This document shows, piece after piece, positions 1 through 9,543 of a stretch of DNA of 64,000 nucleotides. The notes under the pieces are model-generated. The model saw only the letters and a list, made by a program, of their open reading frames with translations. It was not told the DNA's origin and searched no databases. Positions within the stretch are counted from its first letter, which is position 1. Every line of letters begins with the position of its first letter. The stretch comes from Palsa-504 sp963705835 (lineage in GTDB: Bacteria; Actinomycetota; Actinomycetes; Streptosporangiales; Streptosporangiaceae). The stretch is from contig CAVPLC010000060.1 of assembly GCA_963705835.1 (NCBI GenBank), positions 19,473 to 83,472 of the forward strand. The letters run 5' to 3'. The translations under genes and the position numbers were made by a program.

Positions 1-73
1 CGACTCACTGGCCAGGGCTGAGGAAGCCGAGCTCGCCGCCCGCCGGGAAACCCTGGGCCAGGCGGCCGATCGC

Positions 74-1090
74 GTGACGTCATCCTTGGCCGACGCGGAC
101 GAGCGCGCCATCGAGAGCGCGCTGCGGCCCAAGCGGCTCGCCGAGTTCACCGGACAGGCGCGGGTCCGCGAGCAGCTGTCGCTGATCTTGCAGAGCGCCC
201 TGCGGCGCGGTCGGCCGCCGGATCACCTGCTGTTGGCCGGCCCGCCCGGCCTGGGAAAGACCACGATCGCGATGATCGTGGCCGTCGAGCTCGGCGCGCC
301 GATGCGCATCACCAGCGGGCCGGCCATCGAGCGTTCCGGTGACCTGGCCGCGGTCCTGTCCACGCTCAGCGAGGGCGAAGTGGTCTTCATTGACGAGATC
401 CACCGCCTGGCCCGGCCGGCCGAGGAAATGCTCTACCTGGCCATGGAGGACTTCCGGGTCGACGTGGTGATCGGCAAGGGGCCGGGCGCGACCGCGATCC
501 CGCTGGAGATCGCGCCGTTCACGCTGGTCGGGGCGACCACGCGGGCCGGCCTGCTGCCCGCCCCGCTCCGCGACCGGTTCGGGTTCACCGCGTACCTGGA
601 CTTCTACGCCCCCGACGAGCTCGAGCACATCATCCGCAGGTCCGCCGGGCTGCTCGGGGTGACCCTCACCGACGAGGGCGCGGCCGAGCTGTCCACCAGG
701 TCGCGAGGCACGCCGCGGGTCGCGAACCGGCTGCTGCGCCGGGTCCGCGACTACGCCGAGGTCCGCGCGGACGGCGTGGTGACCCGGGAGATCGCCCGCA
801 CCGCGCTCGAGCTGTACGAAGTGGATGAGCACGGCCTGGACCGGCTGGACCGGGGAGTGCTGGACGCGCTGGTCCGCCGGTTCGGCGGCGGGCCGGTCGG
901 CCTGTCCACGCTCGCGGTGGCCCTGGGGGAGGAGGCGGAGACCGTCGAGGTGGTGGCCGAGCCGTTCCTGGTCCGGTGCGGGCTGCTGGCGCGGACGCCG
1001 CGTGGCCGGGTGGCCACCGCGGCCGGATGGGCCCATCTCGGCCTGGATCCGCCGCCCGCCCTGGCCGAATTGCCTACTCTGTTTGACTAG
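74..1090 (+). CDS. ruvB: Holliday junction branch-migration helicase RuvB
   Basis: RuvB is the hexameric AAA+ motor that, with RuvA, drives branch migration of Holliday junctions in recombinational repair. The 338-residue product has Walker A GPPGLGKT at about residues 56-63, Walker B/DEIH at about 107-110, the GATTRAGLLPAPLRDRFG sensor/arginine-finger stretch and the C-terminal winged helix, so it is full length. GTG at 74 gives the usual N-terminus leading to ALRPKRLAEFTGQ. The frame is open upstream to the window edge, so a longer start is not excluded. A TGA at 75-77 in another frame overlaps the GTG and may be the end of ruvA, but too little sequence is present to name it. Its stop codon lies in the left arm of an inverted repeat. 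Confidence 0.96.
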   Translation: MTSSLADADERAIESALRPKRLAEFTGQARVREQLSLILQSALRRGRPPDHLLLAGPPGLGKTTIAMIVAVELGAPMRITSGPAIERSGDLAAVLSTLSEGEVVFIDEIHRLARPAEEMLYLAMEDFRVDVVIGKGPGATAIPLEIAPFTLVGATTRAGLLPAPLRDRFGFTAYLDFYAPDELEHIIRRSAGLLGVTLTDEGAAELSTRSRGTPRVANRLLRRVRDYAEVRADGVVTREIARTALELYEVDEHGLDRLDRGVLDALVRRFGGGPVGLSTLAVALGEEAETVEVVAEPFLVRCGLLARTPRGRVATAAGWAHLGLDPPPALAELPTLFD

Positions 1091-1136
1091 TACCATTCAC
1101 TGGCGCCATTTCACTGTGCTAGTCAAACTGGCGCCA
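1081..1136. repeat. Inverted plus direct repeat after ruvB
   Basis: GTTTGACTAG (1081-1090, containing the ruvB stop) is a perfect inverted match to CTAGTCAAAC at 1119-1128. The 10-mer ACTGGCGCCA occurs directly at 1099-1108 and 1127-1136. The 10-bp stem could be a terminator for ruvB, but no T-run follows it. The palindromic TGGCGCCA cores 28 bp apart could instead be protein sites upstream of yajC. Confidence 0.55.
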
Positions 1137-1282
1137 CGCAGGATCGCGCCGAGGTCACGATCGCTGGCAAAACCTCGTAGCCTGTTGGTGCGCGGTCAAA
1201 GCGCGGCTAAACTTCGGCAGTTGGCCGTTGGCCTCGTGCCAGCGACCACGCTCGCAGAACCAACTGGAAGGATACCCCGGTC

Positions 1283-1747
1283 ATGGGGGAATTTACGGCA
1301 GCCGCCGCGGCGGCATCCAAGTCAGGCAACAGCTCCTACACGTTCCTGTTGCTCATCGCGGTCGTCTTCGTCGGCTTCTACTTCCTGATGATCAGGCCGC
1401 AGCGCCGCCGTCAGCAGGCGGTCCAGCAGCAGCAGCGCACCATCAACCCCGGTGCCCAGGTGCGCACCACGTCCGGGATGTACGCCACAGTCTCAGAGGT
1501 GGACGGCGACGACGTGATCCTCGAGGTCGCGCCCGGTATCGAGGTGCGCTACATGCGCCGCGCCATCATGGAGGTCATCTCCCCCGGCGAGGAGGACACC
1601 GAGACCATGACGGACGCGCACGAGGACGACTACGCCGAGGACGACGTCCCGGAGGACGCCGAGGACTCCGACGCCCACGACGCCCACGACGGTGCCAAGT
1701 CGGCCGAGGACGGCCTCGCCGATTCACACAAGGACAACGTGTTCTAA
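1283..1747 (+). CDS. yajC: Sec translocase accessory subunit YajC
   Basis: YajC is a small membrane protein that associates with SecDF during Sec-dependent export. The 154-residue product has one membrane segment at about residues 20-38 followed by the diagnostic FYFLMIRPQRRR. A conserved cytoplasmic domain follows (GAQVRTTSGMYATVSEV), then an unusually long, very acidic Asp/Glu-rich tail from about residue 105; most YajC proteins end near residue 110. A GGAAGGA ribosome site precedes the ATG. It lies just upstream of secD and secF, the standard actinobacterial arrangement, and is probably transcribed with them. Confidence 0.93.
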   Translation: MGEFTAAAAAASKSGNSSYTFLLLIAVVFVGFYFLMIRPQRRRQQAVQQQQRTINPGAQVRTTSGMYATVSEVDGDDVILEVAPGIEVRYMRRAIMEVISPGEEDTETMTDAHEDDYAEDDVPEDAEDSDAHDAHDGAKSAEDGLADSHKDNVF

Positions 1748-1782
1748 GACGTCGGGAACGGCCGATCTAGACAGGCGGAGAA

Positions 1783-3669
1783 GTGGCAGCCCCATCCAAG
1801 ACTGTCCCGCATCCGGGGCGGGCGCTCGCGGCGCTTGTGGCGCTCATCGTGATCATGTTGCTGGGCATCGTGGGCGGAAACCTGTTCAGCCCGGGCCAGT
1901 GGCACAAGGACTTCAAGGTCGGCCTCGGGCTCGACCTGTCCAGCGGTACCCAGCTGAGCATGCAGGCCAAGACCCTGACCGGGGGCATCCCGTCGAGCAG
2001 CGACATGAATACGGCCAAGTCGATCATCCTGTCCCGGGTCAACGCCAGCGGTAACACGGGCGCCCAGGTGCAGACGCAGGGCAGCGACATCCTCAACGTG
2101 TCGGTCCCGGGCAAGACCACCACGCAGACCGAGCAGCTGGTCAGCCAGACCGCTCTGCTCAACTTCCGCCAGACGCTGCTCTACCAGCCCTATACCGGCA
2201 CGACCACGCCGTCGGCCTCGACCAGTCCCAGCACCTCGCCCAGCGCGAGCCCCTCGGCCAGCGCGAGCTCCACCGCCAGGGCGAGCTCCTCGCCCAGCTC
2301 CTCGAGCACGGCCAAGACCTCGGCCAAGATCGTCCCGGCCGCCAGCTCCAGCGCCAGCCCGACGGCCAGCAGCACCGCCTCGCCCAGGGCGTCGACGTCG
2401 GCCAGCACCAGCCCGAGCCCGAGCCCGAGCGCCACGTCGTCCACGGCCCCCACGGTGTTCGGCGACTCGACCCTGGTGAACAAGGACACCCTCGCGCTGT
2501 TCAACAAGGTGACCTGCACGCCGGGGGACACCACGAAGTGGAAGCAGGAGGCGGGGTATACCAACCCCGAGTCCTACGACAACACGGCCGTGCAGATCGT
2601 CTCCTGCGACAGCACCGGCAACAAGTACGCCCTGGACGTGGCCAAGGTGCCGGGCACCCAGATCGCCACCGCCACCGCCGAGCTGGCCACCAACAGCAAC
2701 CAGTGGCAAGTCCTGCTGACGCTCAAGAGCGGGGGCGCCACGGCCTATGGCAACCTGACCTCCGAGCAGGCGACAAAGTACCTCCCCTCGGCCTCGACCA
2801 ACGAGAACGACTTCTATCTGGACACCATCGCGATCGTGCTGGACGGCAACGTCATCAGCGCGCCGGAGGTCCAGGGCCCCATCCCGGGCGGCACCTCCCA
2901 GATCACCGGCAACTTCACCCAGGCGCAGGCCACCCAGCTGGCGAACTACCTGCAGTACGGGGCGCTGCCGCTGACCTTCACCATCCTCACCGCGAACACG
3001 GTGTCGCCGAGCCTCGGCCGGGCTCAGCTGGATGGCGGGCTGATCGCGGCCGCCATCGGGCTGTTCCTGGTGGTGGTCTACTCGTTCCTGTACTACCGGG
3101 GCCTCGGCTTGGTGTCGGTCTCCAGCCTGGTCATCGCCGCTACGCTGGCCCTGCTGTCGGTGATCCTGCTCAGCAAGTACCAGAACTTCGCCCTCGAGCT
3201 GTCCGGGATCGCGGGCCTGATCGTCGCCATCGGGATCACAGCCGACTCGTTCGTCGTGTTTTTCGAGCGATTGCGGGACGAAGTCCGCGAGGGCAAAGCA
3301 CTCCGGCCGGCCGTGGAGGCGGGCTGGAAGCGGGCCAGGCGCACGATCCTGGTCTCCGACACCGTGTCGTTCATCGCCGCGGTGCTGCTCTACTACTTCT
3401 CGATCGGCGAGGTCAAGGGCTTCGCGTACACCCTCGGCCTGACCACGGTCATCGACATCATCGTCGTGTTCCTGTTCACCAAGCCGATGGTCACCCTGCT
3501 GGCCCAGACCAAGTTCTACGGCGACGGCCACCCGCTGTCCGGGCTCGACCCCTCCCGGCTGGGCGCCCGCGCCCCGTGGCGGTCCTCGGTCCGGCGCACC
3601 CCCGTCAGGCGCGGGCCCGGCGTCGCGCCCCGCAGTACAGTGTCCCGCAACACCACCGGGGAGGCGTGA
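1783..3669 (+). CDS. secD: Protein-export membrane protein SecD
   Basis: SecD works with SecF to use the proton gradient to pull proteins out of the Sec channel on the outer face of the membrane. The 628-residue product has a first membrane segment at about 14-36, the GLDLSSGT motif, a periplasmic-type P1 domain, and a block of five membrane segments from about residue 405 to 580. Between about residues 140 and 225 it carries a long Ser/Ala/Thr/Pro low-complexity insert inside the external domain, as in several high-GC actinobacteria. The GTG start is preceded by GGCGGAG. The stop overlaps the secF start (TGATG), so the two are translationally coupled. Confidence 0.95.
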   Translation: MAAPSKTVPHPGRALAALVALIVIMLLGIVGGNLFSPGQWHKDFKVGLGLDLSSGTQLSMQAKTLTGGIPSSSDMNTAKSIILSRVNASGNTGAQVQTQGSDILNVSVPGKTTTQTEQLVSQTALLNFRQTLLYQPYTGTTTPSASTSPSTSPSASPSASASSTARASSSPSSSSTAKTSAKIVPAASSSASPTASSTASPRASTSASTSPSPSPSATSSTAPTVFGDSTLVNKDTLALFNKVTCTPGDTTKWKQEAGYTNPESYDNTAVQIVSCDSTGNKYALDVAKVPGTQIATATAELATNSNQWQVLLTLKSGGATAYGNLTSEQATKYLPSASTNENDFYLDTIAIVLDGNVISAPEVQGPIPGGTSQITGNFTQAQATQLANYLQYGALPLTFTILTANTVSPSLGRAQLDGGLIAAAIGLFLVVVYSFLYYRGLGLVSVSSLVIAATLALLSVILLSKYQNFALELSGIAGLIVAIGITADSFVVFFERLRDEVREGKALRPAVEAGWKRARRTILVSDTVSFIAAVLLYYFSIGEVKGFAYTLGLTTVIDIIVVFLFTKPMVTLLAQTKFYGDGHPLSGLDPSRLGARAPWRSSVRRTPVRRGPGVAPRSTVSRNTTGEA

Positions 3670-4916
3670 TGTCGCGGCTCGGCCAGCTCGGCGGCAGGCT
3701 CTACCGCGGCGAGGTCTCCTACGACTTCGTCGGCCGCAAGCGCAGGTGGTACACGATGTCCGCGGCCATCCTGCTGATCAGCATCGTGGCGCTGTTCGCC
3801 CGCGGCCTGGACTACAGCGTGGACTTCAAGGGCGGCGCGGTCTTCCAGTTCAGCGCGCCGTCGGTGACGCAGTCCCAGGTCGCCGCCGTGGTCACTCACG
3901 AGGGCATCACCGGTGCGGTCGTCCAGCAGCTGACCGGCAGGCTCGGCCACCAGACCTGGCAGGTGCAGACCAACTCGCTGACCAGCCAGGAGACCACCAC
4001 CGTCGAGAACGCGCTGACCAGCCAGCTTGGTGCGACGCAGATGAGCACCAACTTTGTGGGCGCGAGCTGGGGCAGCCAGATCACCACCAAGGCGGTGCAG
4101 GCCCTGATCACGTTCCTGATCGTGATCGTGCTGTACCTGTCGATCGCCTTCGAGTGGAAGATGGCGGTGGCGGCCTTCGTGGCCCTGATACATGACCTCG
4201 TCATCGCCACCGGCGTGTACGCGCTCACCGGGCTCCAGGTGAGCCCCGCGACCGTCATCGGGCTGCTGACCATCCTGGGCTATTCGCTGTACGACACGGT
4301 GGTGGTCTTCGACAAGGTCCGGGAGAATACCGCCGGCCTGCTCGGCGGGGCCAGGAGCACCTACAGCCAGGCGGCCAACCTGGCCCTGAACCAGACGCTG
4401 GTCAGGTCGATCAATACCTCCCTGATCGCGCTGCTGCCGGTCGCCGCGATCTTGTTCGTGGGCGGCGGCCTGCTCGGCGCGGGCGAGCTGAAGGACCTGG
4501 CCCTCGTGCTGTTCGTCGGCATGCTGTCCGGCACCTACTCCTCGATCTTCATCGCCACCCCGGTGCTGGCCGACCTGAAGGAGCGGGAGCCGCAGTACAA
4601 GGCCCTGGCCAAGCGGGTCAGCGTACGCGCCTCGGGCGGCCGGGCCGCCAAGCGCGCCGCCGCCAAGGCGCAGGCCCCCGGGAGGCCAGGCGCGGCCGCC
4701 GCGTCGCAGGCGCCCCTGGCCGATGACGAGGCGGACGACGACACCGACTACGCCGACGACGCTGCGCAGGTCGCGGACGAGCTGACCCCGACTGCGTCGC
4801 GGGTCCCGGCCGCCCGCAGCACGCCGGCGGCGGCCCGTCCCGGTCCGCGGCAACAGCCGCGCCGCAGCGGCGGTTCGGCCCGGCACCGCCCGGCGGGCAA
4901 GAAGAAGCGGCGCTGA
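3669..4916 (+). CDS. secF: Protein-export membrane protein SecF
   Basis: SecF is the partner of SecD in proton-driven export. The 415-residue product begins MSRLGQLGGRLYRGE at the ATG overlapping the secD stop. It has membrane segment 1 at about 34-52, the conserved DYSVDFKGG motif, and five further membrane segments between about residues 135 and 305, including GLLTILGYSLYDTVVVFD. A charged, low-complexity C-terminal tail of about 100 residues follows and ends in KKKRR. The reading frame stays open far upstream in antiphase with secD, but the coupled ATG and the homology start fix the N-terminus. Confidence 0.95.
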   Translation: MSRLGQLGGRLYRGEVSYDFVGRKRRWYTMSAAILLISIVALFARGLDYSVDFKGGAVFQFSAPSVTQSQVAAVVTHEGITGAVVQQLTGRLGHQTWQVQTNSLTSQETTTVENALTSQLGATQMSTNFVGASWGSQITTKAVQALITFLIVIVLYLSIAFEWKMAVAAFVALIHDLVIATGVYALTGLQVSPATVIGLLTILGYSLYDTVVVFDKVRENTAGLLGGARSTYSQAANLALNQTLVRSINTSLIALLPVAAILFVGGGLLGAGELKDLALVLFVGMLSGTYSSIFIATPVLADLKEREPQYKALAKRVSVRASGGRAAKRAAAKAQAPGRPGAAAASQAPLADDEADDDTDYADDAAQVADELTPTASRVPAARSTPAAARPGPRQQPRRSGGSARHRPAGKKKRR

Positions 4917-4919
4917 GGC

Positions 4920-5465
4920 ATGACGGAGCAGGCGGTGCTGCCCGACGATGAGCTGACCCGTCTCATTTCCAGCCGGATACGCGACGTCCCCGACTACCCG
5001 CAACCCGGCGTGGTGTTCAAGGACATCACCCCGCTGCTCGCCGACGGCAAGGCCTTCGGCGCGGTAGTCGACGCGCTGGCCGGCGCGTACGGGCCGGTCG
5101 ACAAGGTGGCGGGCATCGAGGCGCGCGGCTTCATCCTCGCCGCCCCGGTGGCCTGGCGCCTCGGCGCGGGGTTCGTGCCGATCAGGAAGAAGGGCAAGCT
5201 GCCCGGCGCGACGTTCGCGCAGGATTACCAGCTCGAATACGGCACCGCGACCATCGAGGTACTGACCGACGCCTTCGACCCGGCCGATCGCGTCCTGATC
5301 ATCGACGACGTCCTGGCCACCGGCGGCACCGCCCGCGCCACCGCCGACCTGGTGCTCCGGGCCGGCGGTCAGGTCGCGGGCATCGCCGTCCTGCTGGAGC
5401 TGTCGTTCCTGCACGGCCGCGCCAAGCTGGCCGGCCTCCCGGTCACCGCCCTCCTCACGGTCTAA
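4920..5465 (+). CDS. apt: Adenine phosphoribosyltransferase
   Basis: Converts adenine and PRPP to AMP and pyrophosphate in cytoplasmic purine salvage. The 181-residue protein has the family's standard length, with the PRPP-binding signature VLIIDDVLATGGTA at about residues 124-137 and GIEARGFILAAPVA upstream. It starts 3 bases after the secF stop and lies 83 bases before relA. The secD-secF-apt-relA order is conserved in actinobacteria, which supports the call. Confidence 0.95.
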   Translation: MTEQAVLPDDELTRLISSRIRDVPDYPQPGVVFKDITPLLADGKAFGAVVDALAGAYGPVDKVAGIEARGFILAAPVAWRLGAGFVPIRKKGKLPGATFAQDYQLEYGTATIEVLTDAFDPADRVLIIDDVLATGGTARATADLVLRAGGQVAGIAVLLELSFLHGRAKLAGLPVTALLTV

Positions 5466-5548
5466 ATCCCATCGGGAATCGCACGCATGTGATCTGGTGT
5501 TGGACCTGTCCAAGTACACTGGTGGCTTGGCAGATGTGAGGAGCGCGA

Positions 5549-8155
5549 GTGGCCGGTGATGTCATCACGACCGGCACGAGAGCTGCTGATACTGCCCGGG
5601 CGGACGCGCCGCGGGGTTCGGATCCCGTCATCGATGCGGAACAGGCCGAGGCAGAGACAGCGGGCGTGCCTGGTCCCAACGCGGCCAACGGCCCCGCGCC
5701 GGAGGCGCCAGACGGCCCCGCGCCGGAGGCGCCAGACGGCCCCGCGCCGGAGGCGCCAGACGACACTGCAGAGGACGCGCCCGGCGACCTAGAAGCACCC
5801 GCGACCCCGGCCGGCTCGCCCCGGAGCCGCGCGGCCAGCGGCCAGCCCAGGACGGGCCGCGCCCGGGCGGCGGTCGCCGCGGTCCAGGGCCAGGCCGCCG
5901 ACGTCGCGGCGTCCGGCGTAGGGGTCCGCCGCCGGCTGGCGCGGCTCGGGGCCCAGCGCGGCGCCACTCTCAACCCGGTGCTCGAGCCGCTGATCAAGAC
6001 CGTCCGCGCGACGCATCCCAAGGCCGACGTGCGGTTGATCGAGCGGGCCTACGAGACGGCGGCCTACTGGCACAAGGACCAGAAGCGGCTGAGCGGCGAT
6101 CCGTTCATCACCCATCCGCTGGCCGTGGCGACCATTCTCGCCGAGCTGGGCATGCCCACCCAGACGATCTGCGCCGCGCTCCTGCACGACACCGTGGAGG
6201 ACACCCCCTATTCGCTGACCGAACTGCGCGGCGAGTTCGGCGAGGACATCGCCGCGCTGGTCGACGGCGTGACCAAGCTGGACAAGGTCAAGTACGGCGA
6301 GTCGGCCGAGGCCGAGACCGTCCGCAAGATGGTGGTCGCGATGTCCCGCGACATCCGCGTGCTGATCATCAAGCTCGCCGACCGGCTGCACAACATGCGG
6401 ACGCTGCGCTTCCTGAAGCGGGAGAAGCAGGAGCGCAAGTCCCGCGAGGTCCTGGAGATCTACGCGCCCCTCGCGCACCGGCTCGGCATGAACACGGTGA
6501 AGTGGGAGCTCGAAGACCTCGCCTTCCAGACCCTGTACCCGAAGCGGTTCGACGAGATCGTGCGCCTGGTGTCCAGCCGGGCGCCGGGGCGCGAGGCCTT
6601 CCTCCAGGAAGTGATCCAGGACGTCCGCGGCGACCTGCACGAGGCCAAGATCAAGAACACGGTGACCGGCCGCCCCAAGCACTTCTACTCGATCTACCAG
6701 AAGATGATCGCCCGCAACGTCGGCTTCGACGACATCTACGACCTGGTGGGCATCCGCGTCCTGGTCGATTCGGTCCGCGACTGCTACGCAACGCTCGGCA
6801 CCATCCACGCGCGGTGGAACCCCGTCCCCGGACGGTTCAAGGACTACATCGCGATGCCGAAGTTCAACATGTACCAGTCGCTGCACACCACGGTCATCGG
6901 CCCCGAAGGCAAGCCGGTCGAGCTGCAGATCCGCACCTGGCGCATGCACCAAAGGTCGGAGTACGGAGTCGCCGCGCACTGGAAGTACAAGGAGGAGACG
7001 GTCTTCAGCGGCCGGGCCAAGGACGCCAAGGACGACACTCAGGAGATGGCCTGGCTCCGGCAGCTGGTCGACTGGCAGCGGGAGACCGAGGATCCCGCCG
7101 AGTTCCTCGAGTCGCTCCGCTTCGACCTGGCCGCCGCCGAGGTCTACGTGTTCACCCCGCGCGGCGACGTGATCCCGCTGCCGCAGGGCTCGACCCCGGT
7201 CGACTTCGCCTACGCCATCCACACCGAGGTCGGGCACCGGACCATCGGCGCCAAGGTCAACGGCCGCCTGGTGGCGCTGGAGTCCACGCTGGACAACGGC
7301 GACACGTTGGAGATCATCACCGCCAAGACCCAAGAAGCCGGGCCGAGCCGCGACTGGCTCAAGTTCGTTCAGAGCCCTCGCGCGCGGAACAAGATCCGGC
7401 AGTGGTTCTCCAAGGAGCGCCGGGAAGCCGCGGTGGAGTCGGGCAAGGACCAGATCGCCCGGGCCATCCGCAAGCAGGGGCTGCCGCTGCAGCGGCTCGC
7501 GGCCGCCGACACGCTGATCACCCTGGCCCGCGACCTGCGCTACCCGGACGTGTCCGCGCTGTACGCGGCGGTCGGCGAGGGCCGGGTGAGCGCCCAGTCG
7601 GTGGTCGAGAAGCTGGTCAGGTCGATCGGCGGGCTGGCGGGCGCCCAGGAGGAGCTGGCCGAGACCACGCTGCCGACCAAGGCGCCCCGGCCCCGGGTGC
7701 CGTCGGAGTCCGGAGTCGAGGTCACCGGCGCGCCCGACGTGTGGGTCCGGCTGTCCCGGTGCTGCACCCCGGTACCCGGCGACCAGATCAGCGGCTTCGT
7801 CACCCACGGCCACGGCGTTTCCGTGCACCGGACCGACTGCGTGAACCTGGCCCACCTGAGCGATACCCAGCGGGAGCGGATGGTCGACGTGCACTGGGCG
7901 CCGACCGACGGCTCGGTGTTCCTGGTCGCCATCCAGGTCGAAGCGCTCGACCGGACCAGGCTGCTGTCCGACGTGACCAGGGTGCTGTCCGACCAGCACG
8001 TCAACATCTTGTCCGCGACCGTCACGACCAGCCGGGACCGGGTCGCGGTCAGCCGGTTCACGTTCGAGATGGGCGACCCCAAGCACCTCGGCCACGTGCT
8101 GCGCGCCGTCCGCGCCATCGACGGCGTCTACGACGTCCAGCGCGTCACAAACTGA
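5549..8155 (+). CDS. relA: Bifunctional (p)ppGpp synthetase/hydrolase RelA/SpoT
   Basis: Makes and degrades the alarmone (p)ppGpp in the stringent response. Domains in order: an HD hydrolase domain (His-Asp near residues 212-213, HDTVEDTPYS), a synthetase domain (about 370-510, with YQSLHTTVIGPEGKPVELQI), TGS (about 530-590, VYVFTPRGDVIPLPQGSTPV), and a C-terminal ACT domain (about 790-868). The 868 residues include a roughly 120-residue low-complexity N-terminal extension. Within that extension, a 24-bp unit encoding APEAPDGP is repeated three times (about 5694-5760). GTG at 5549 follows a good GAGGAG ribosome site. TTGGAC-CT-GTCCAA upstream near 5502-5515 is a small dyad that may be regulatory. 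Confidence 0.96.
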   Translation: MAGDVITTGTRAADTARADAPRGSDPVIDAEQAEAETAGVPGPNAANGPAPEAPDGPAPEAPDGPAPEAPDDTAEDAPGDLEAPATPAGSPRSRAASGQPRTGRARAAVAAVQGQAADVAASGVGVRRRLARLGAQRGATLNPVLEPLIKTVRATHPKADVRLIERAYETAAYWHKDQKRLSGDPFITHPLAVATILAELGMPTQTICAALLHDTVEDTPYSLTELRGEFGEDIAALVDGVTKLDKVKYGESAEAETVRKMVVAMSRDIRVLIIKLADRLHNMRTLRFLKREKQERKSREVLEIYAPLAHRLGMNTVKWELEDLAFQTLYPKRFDEIVRLVSSRAPGREAFLQEVIQDVRGDLHEAKIKNTVTGRPKHFYSIYQKMIARNVGFDDIYDLVGIRVLVDSVRDCYATLGTIHARWNPVPGRFKDYIAMPKFNMYQSLHTTVIGPEGKPVELQIRTWRMHQRSEYGVAAHWKYKEETVFSGRAKDAKDDTQEMAWLRQLVDWQRETEDPAEFLESLRFDLAAAEVYVFTPRGDVIPLPQGSTPVDFAYAIHTEVGHRTIGAKVNGRLVALESTLDNGDTLEIITAKTQEAGPSRDWLKFVQSPRARNKIRQWFSKERREAAVESGKDQIARAIRKQGLPLQRLAAADTLITLARDLRYPDVSALYAAVGEGRVSAQSVVEKLVRSIGGLAGAQEELAETTLPTKAPRPRVPSESGVEVTGAPDVWVRLSRCCTPVPGDQISGFVTHGHGVSVHRTDCVNLAHLSDTQRERMVDVHWAPTDGSVFLVAIQVEALDRTRLLSDVTRVLSDQHVNILSATVTTSRDRVAVSRFTFEMGDPKHLGHVLRAVRAIDGVYDVQRVTN

Positions 8156-8241
8156 TCGCGGCGCCCGCGGGGATCTGGGGTGGGCTCGCGGGAACAAGCA
8201 GAGCCCCCGGCGGCGCGATACTACGGCGAGAAGCCCAGCGG

Positions 8242-8276
8242 GAATGCGGGGGTTCCAGGGGGTCGTCCCCCTGGAT
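8242..8276 (-). repeat. Dispersed GC-rich repeat, copy 1 (hairpin)
   Basis: CCAGGGGG-TCGT-CCCCCTGG at 8255-8274 is a perfect 8-bp-stem hairpin between relA and the DUF349 gene. Read on the minus strand, the unit matches copies at 10529-10563 and 16287-16325, with the shared core GACGA, then a C-run, GA, a C-run and GC. It may double as the terminator of the minus-strand gene. Confidence 0.6.
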
Positions 8277-9514
8277 AAAGAGCTAAATTCAGCGAGCGTG
8301 TGCTCGGCTTCTTCCAGCCACGCGCGGCGGGCGGTCAGGGCCTCCTCGGCGGTCCGCACGGCCCGGGCGTCGTCCCGCTCGCGCGCCTTGGCCAGCTGGT
8401 CTTCCAGCTGCGCGATGGTCGCGCGGAGCTGGGCCACGGTGCCCTCCGCCCGGGCCAGCGCCTCGGGGTTGGACCGGCGCCACTGGGCCTCCTCGGCCTT
8501 GCGCACCGCTTCCTCGACCCGCCGCAGCCCGGACTCCAGGTGCTCGCGGGAGTCCCGCGGCACCGCGCCGATCTGCTCCCACCGCTCCTGGATGCCGCGC
8601 AGCGCGGACCGGGCGGACCGGATGTCGGACACCGGCAGCAGCCCCTGGGCCTGGTCGAGCAGTTGCTGCTTGGCCTCGGCGTGCTCGCGCAGCGCGGCGT
8701 CCTTGGCCGAGAACACCTCCGCGCGGGCGGTGAAGAACTTATCCTGCGCCGCCCGGAAGCGCTTCCAAAGCTCGGCCTCGGCCTCCCGGTCCGCGCGCCC
8801 GGCCCCCTTCCACTTGCGCATCAGCTCGCGGAACGCGCTGGTGGTCGGCCCCCACTCGGTCGAGGACGACAGCGCCTCGGCCTCGGCGCACAGATTCTCC
8901 TTGCGGGCCCGCACGTCCTCCCGCTCGGCCTCCAGCGTCGCGAAGTACGCCTTGCGCCGCTTGGTGAACGCGTTACGGGCGGCGGACAGCCGCTTCCACA
9001 GCACGGCCTCGGCGGCCCGCTCGGCGTGCGGGGCCGCCTTCCACTCATCCAGCAGCTCGCGCATCCGCTCGCCGCTGCTCTTCCAGTGCGTCGCCTCGGC
9101 GGCGATCTGCTCGGCCTCGGCGACGATCCGCTCCTTGATCTGCTTGGCCTGCACCCGGGCCTGCTCCCGGGCCGCCTTGGCTTCCTCGCGGCGCTGGCCG
9201 ACGTCCTCGGTCAGCCGCTCCAGGCGGCCGCGCAGCCCCTCCAGGTCGCCCAGCGCGTTCGCCTCGCTGATGGACTGGATCAGCCGCTGGACCGCCGCCG
9301 CGGCCTGGGCGGGCGCCATGTCGGTAGCCGCGATCCGCTGCTCGAGCAGCACCACCTCGGTCTCCAGCGCCTCGTACTTACGCTGGTAGAACGCGAGTGC
9401 CTCCTCCGGGCTCCCCGCCTGCCACGAGCCGATCACCCGCTCGCCGTCGGCGGTACGGACATAGACCGTCCCGTCGGCATCTACCCGGCCCCAAGGATGG
9501 TCGGCGGTCGTCAC
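8276..9514 (-). CDS. DUF349 domain protein (stop codon lost)
   Basis: The minus-strand frame encodes three DUF349 repeats, each with a W..LR/ME..WK...R pattern, between about residues 130 and 370. They sit in a long, charged, largely coiled-coil helical protein; bacterial DUF349 proteins have no settled biochemical role. Similarity should end near HTLAEFSSL (residue about 413), which is the boundary given here. However, no in-frame stop occurs there. The frame runs on through the GC-rich repeat and antisense to relA as far as 5789. A stop is present in another phase at that point, so a small indel or the repeat insertion probably removed the native stop. The GTG start has a strong GCAGGAGG site. 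Confidence 0.75.
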
Positions 9515-9543
9515 GGCGAACCTCCTGCGTTGTCGTGCTCGTG

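Noticed and set aside
2205..2460. Ser/Ala/Thr-rich block in secD considered as an insertion element
   Set aside because: It stays in frame and falls in the external linker of SecD, where low-complexity expansions are common in high-GC actinobacteria.
1744..3531. Long minus-strand reading frames opposite secD, secF and apt
   Set aside because: They mirror genes with strong homology and arise from GC-rich codon bias; the translations are Gly/Arg/Ala-rich without any recognisable domain.
5694..5760. Triplicate 24-bp repeat considered as a CRISPR-like or mobile repeat
   Set aside because: It is in frame inside relA, has no spacers, and encodes a low-complexity APEAPDGP linker.
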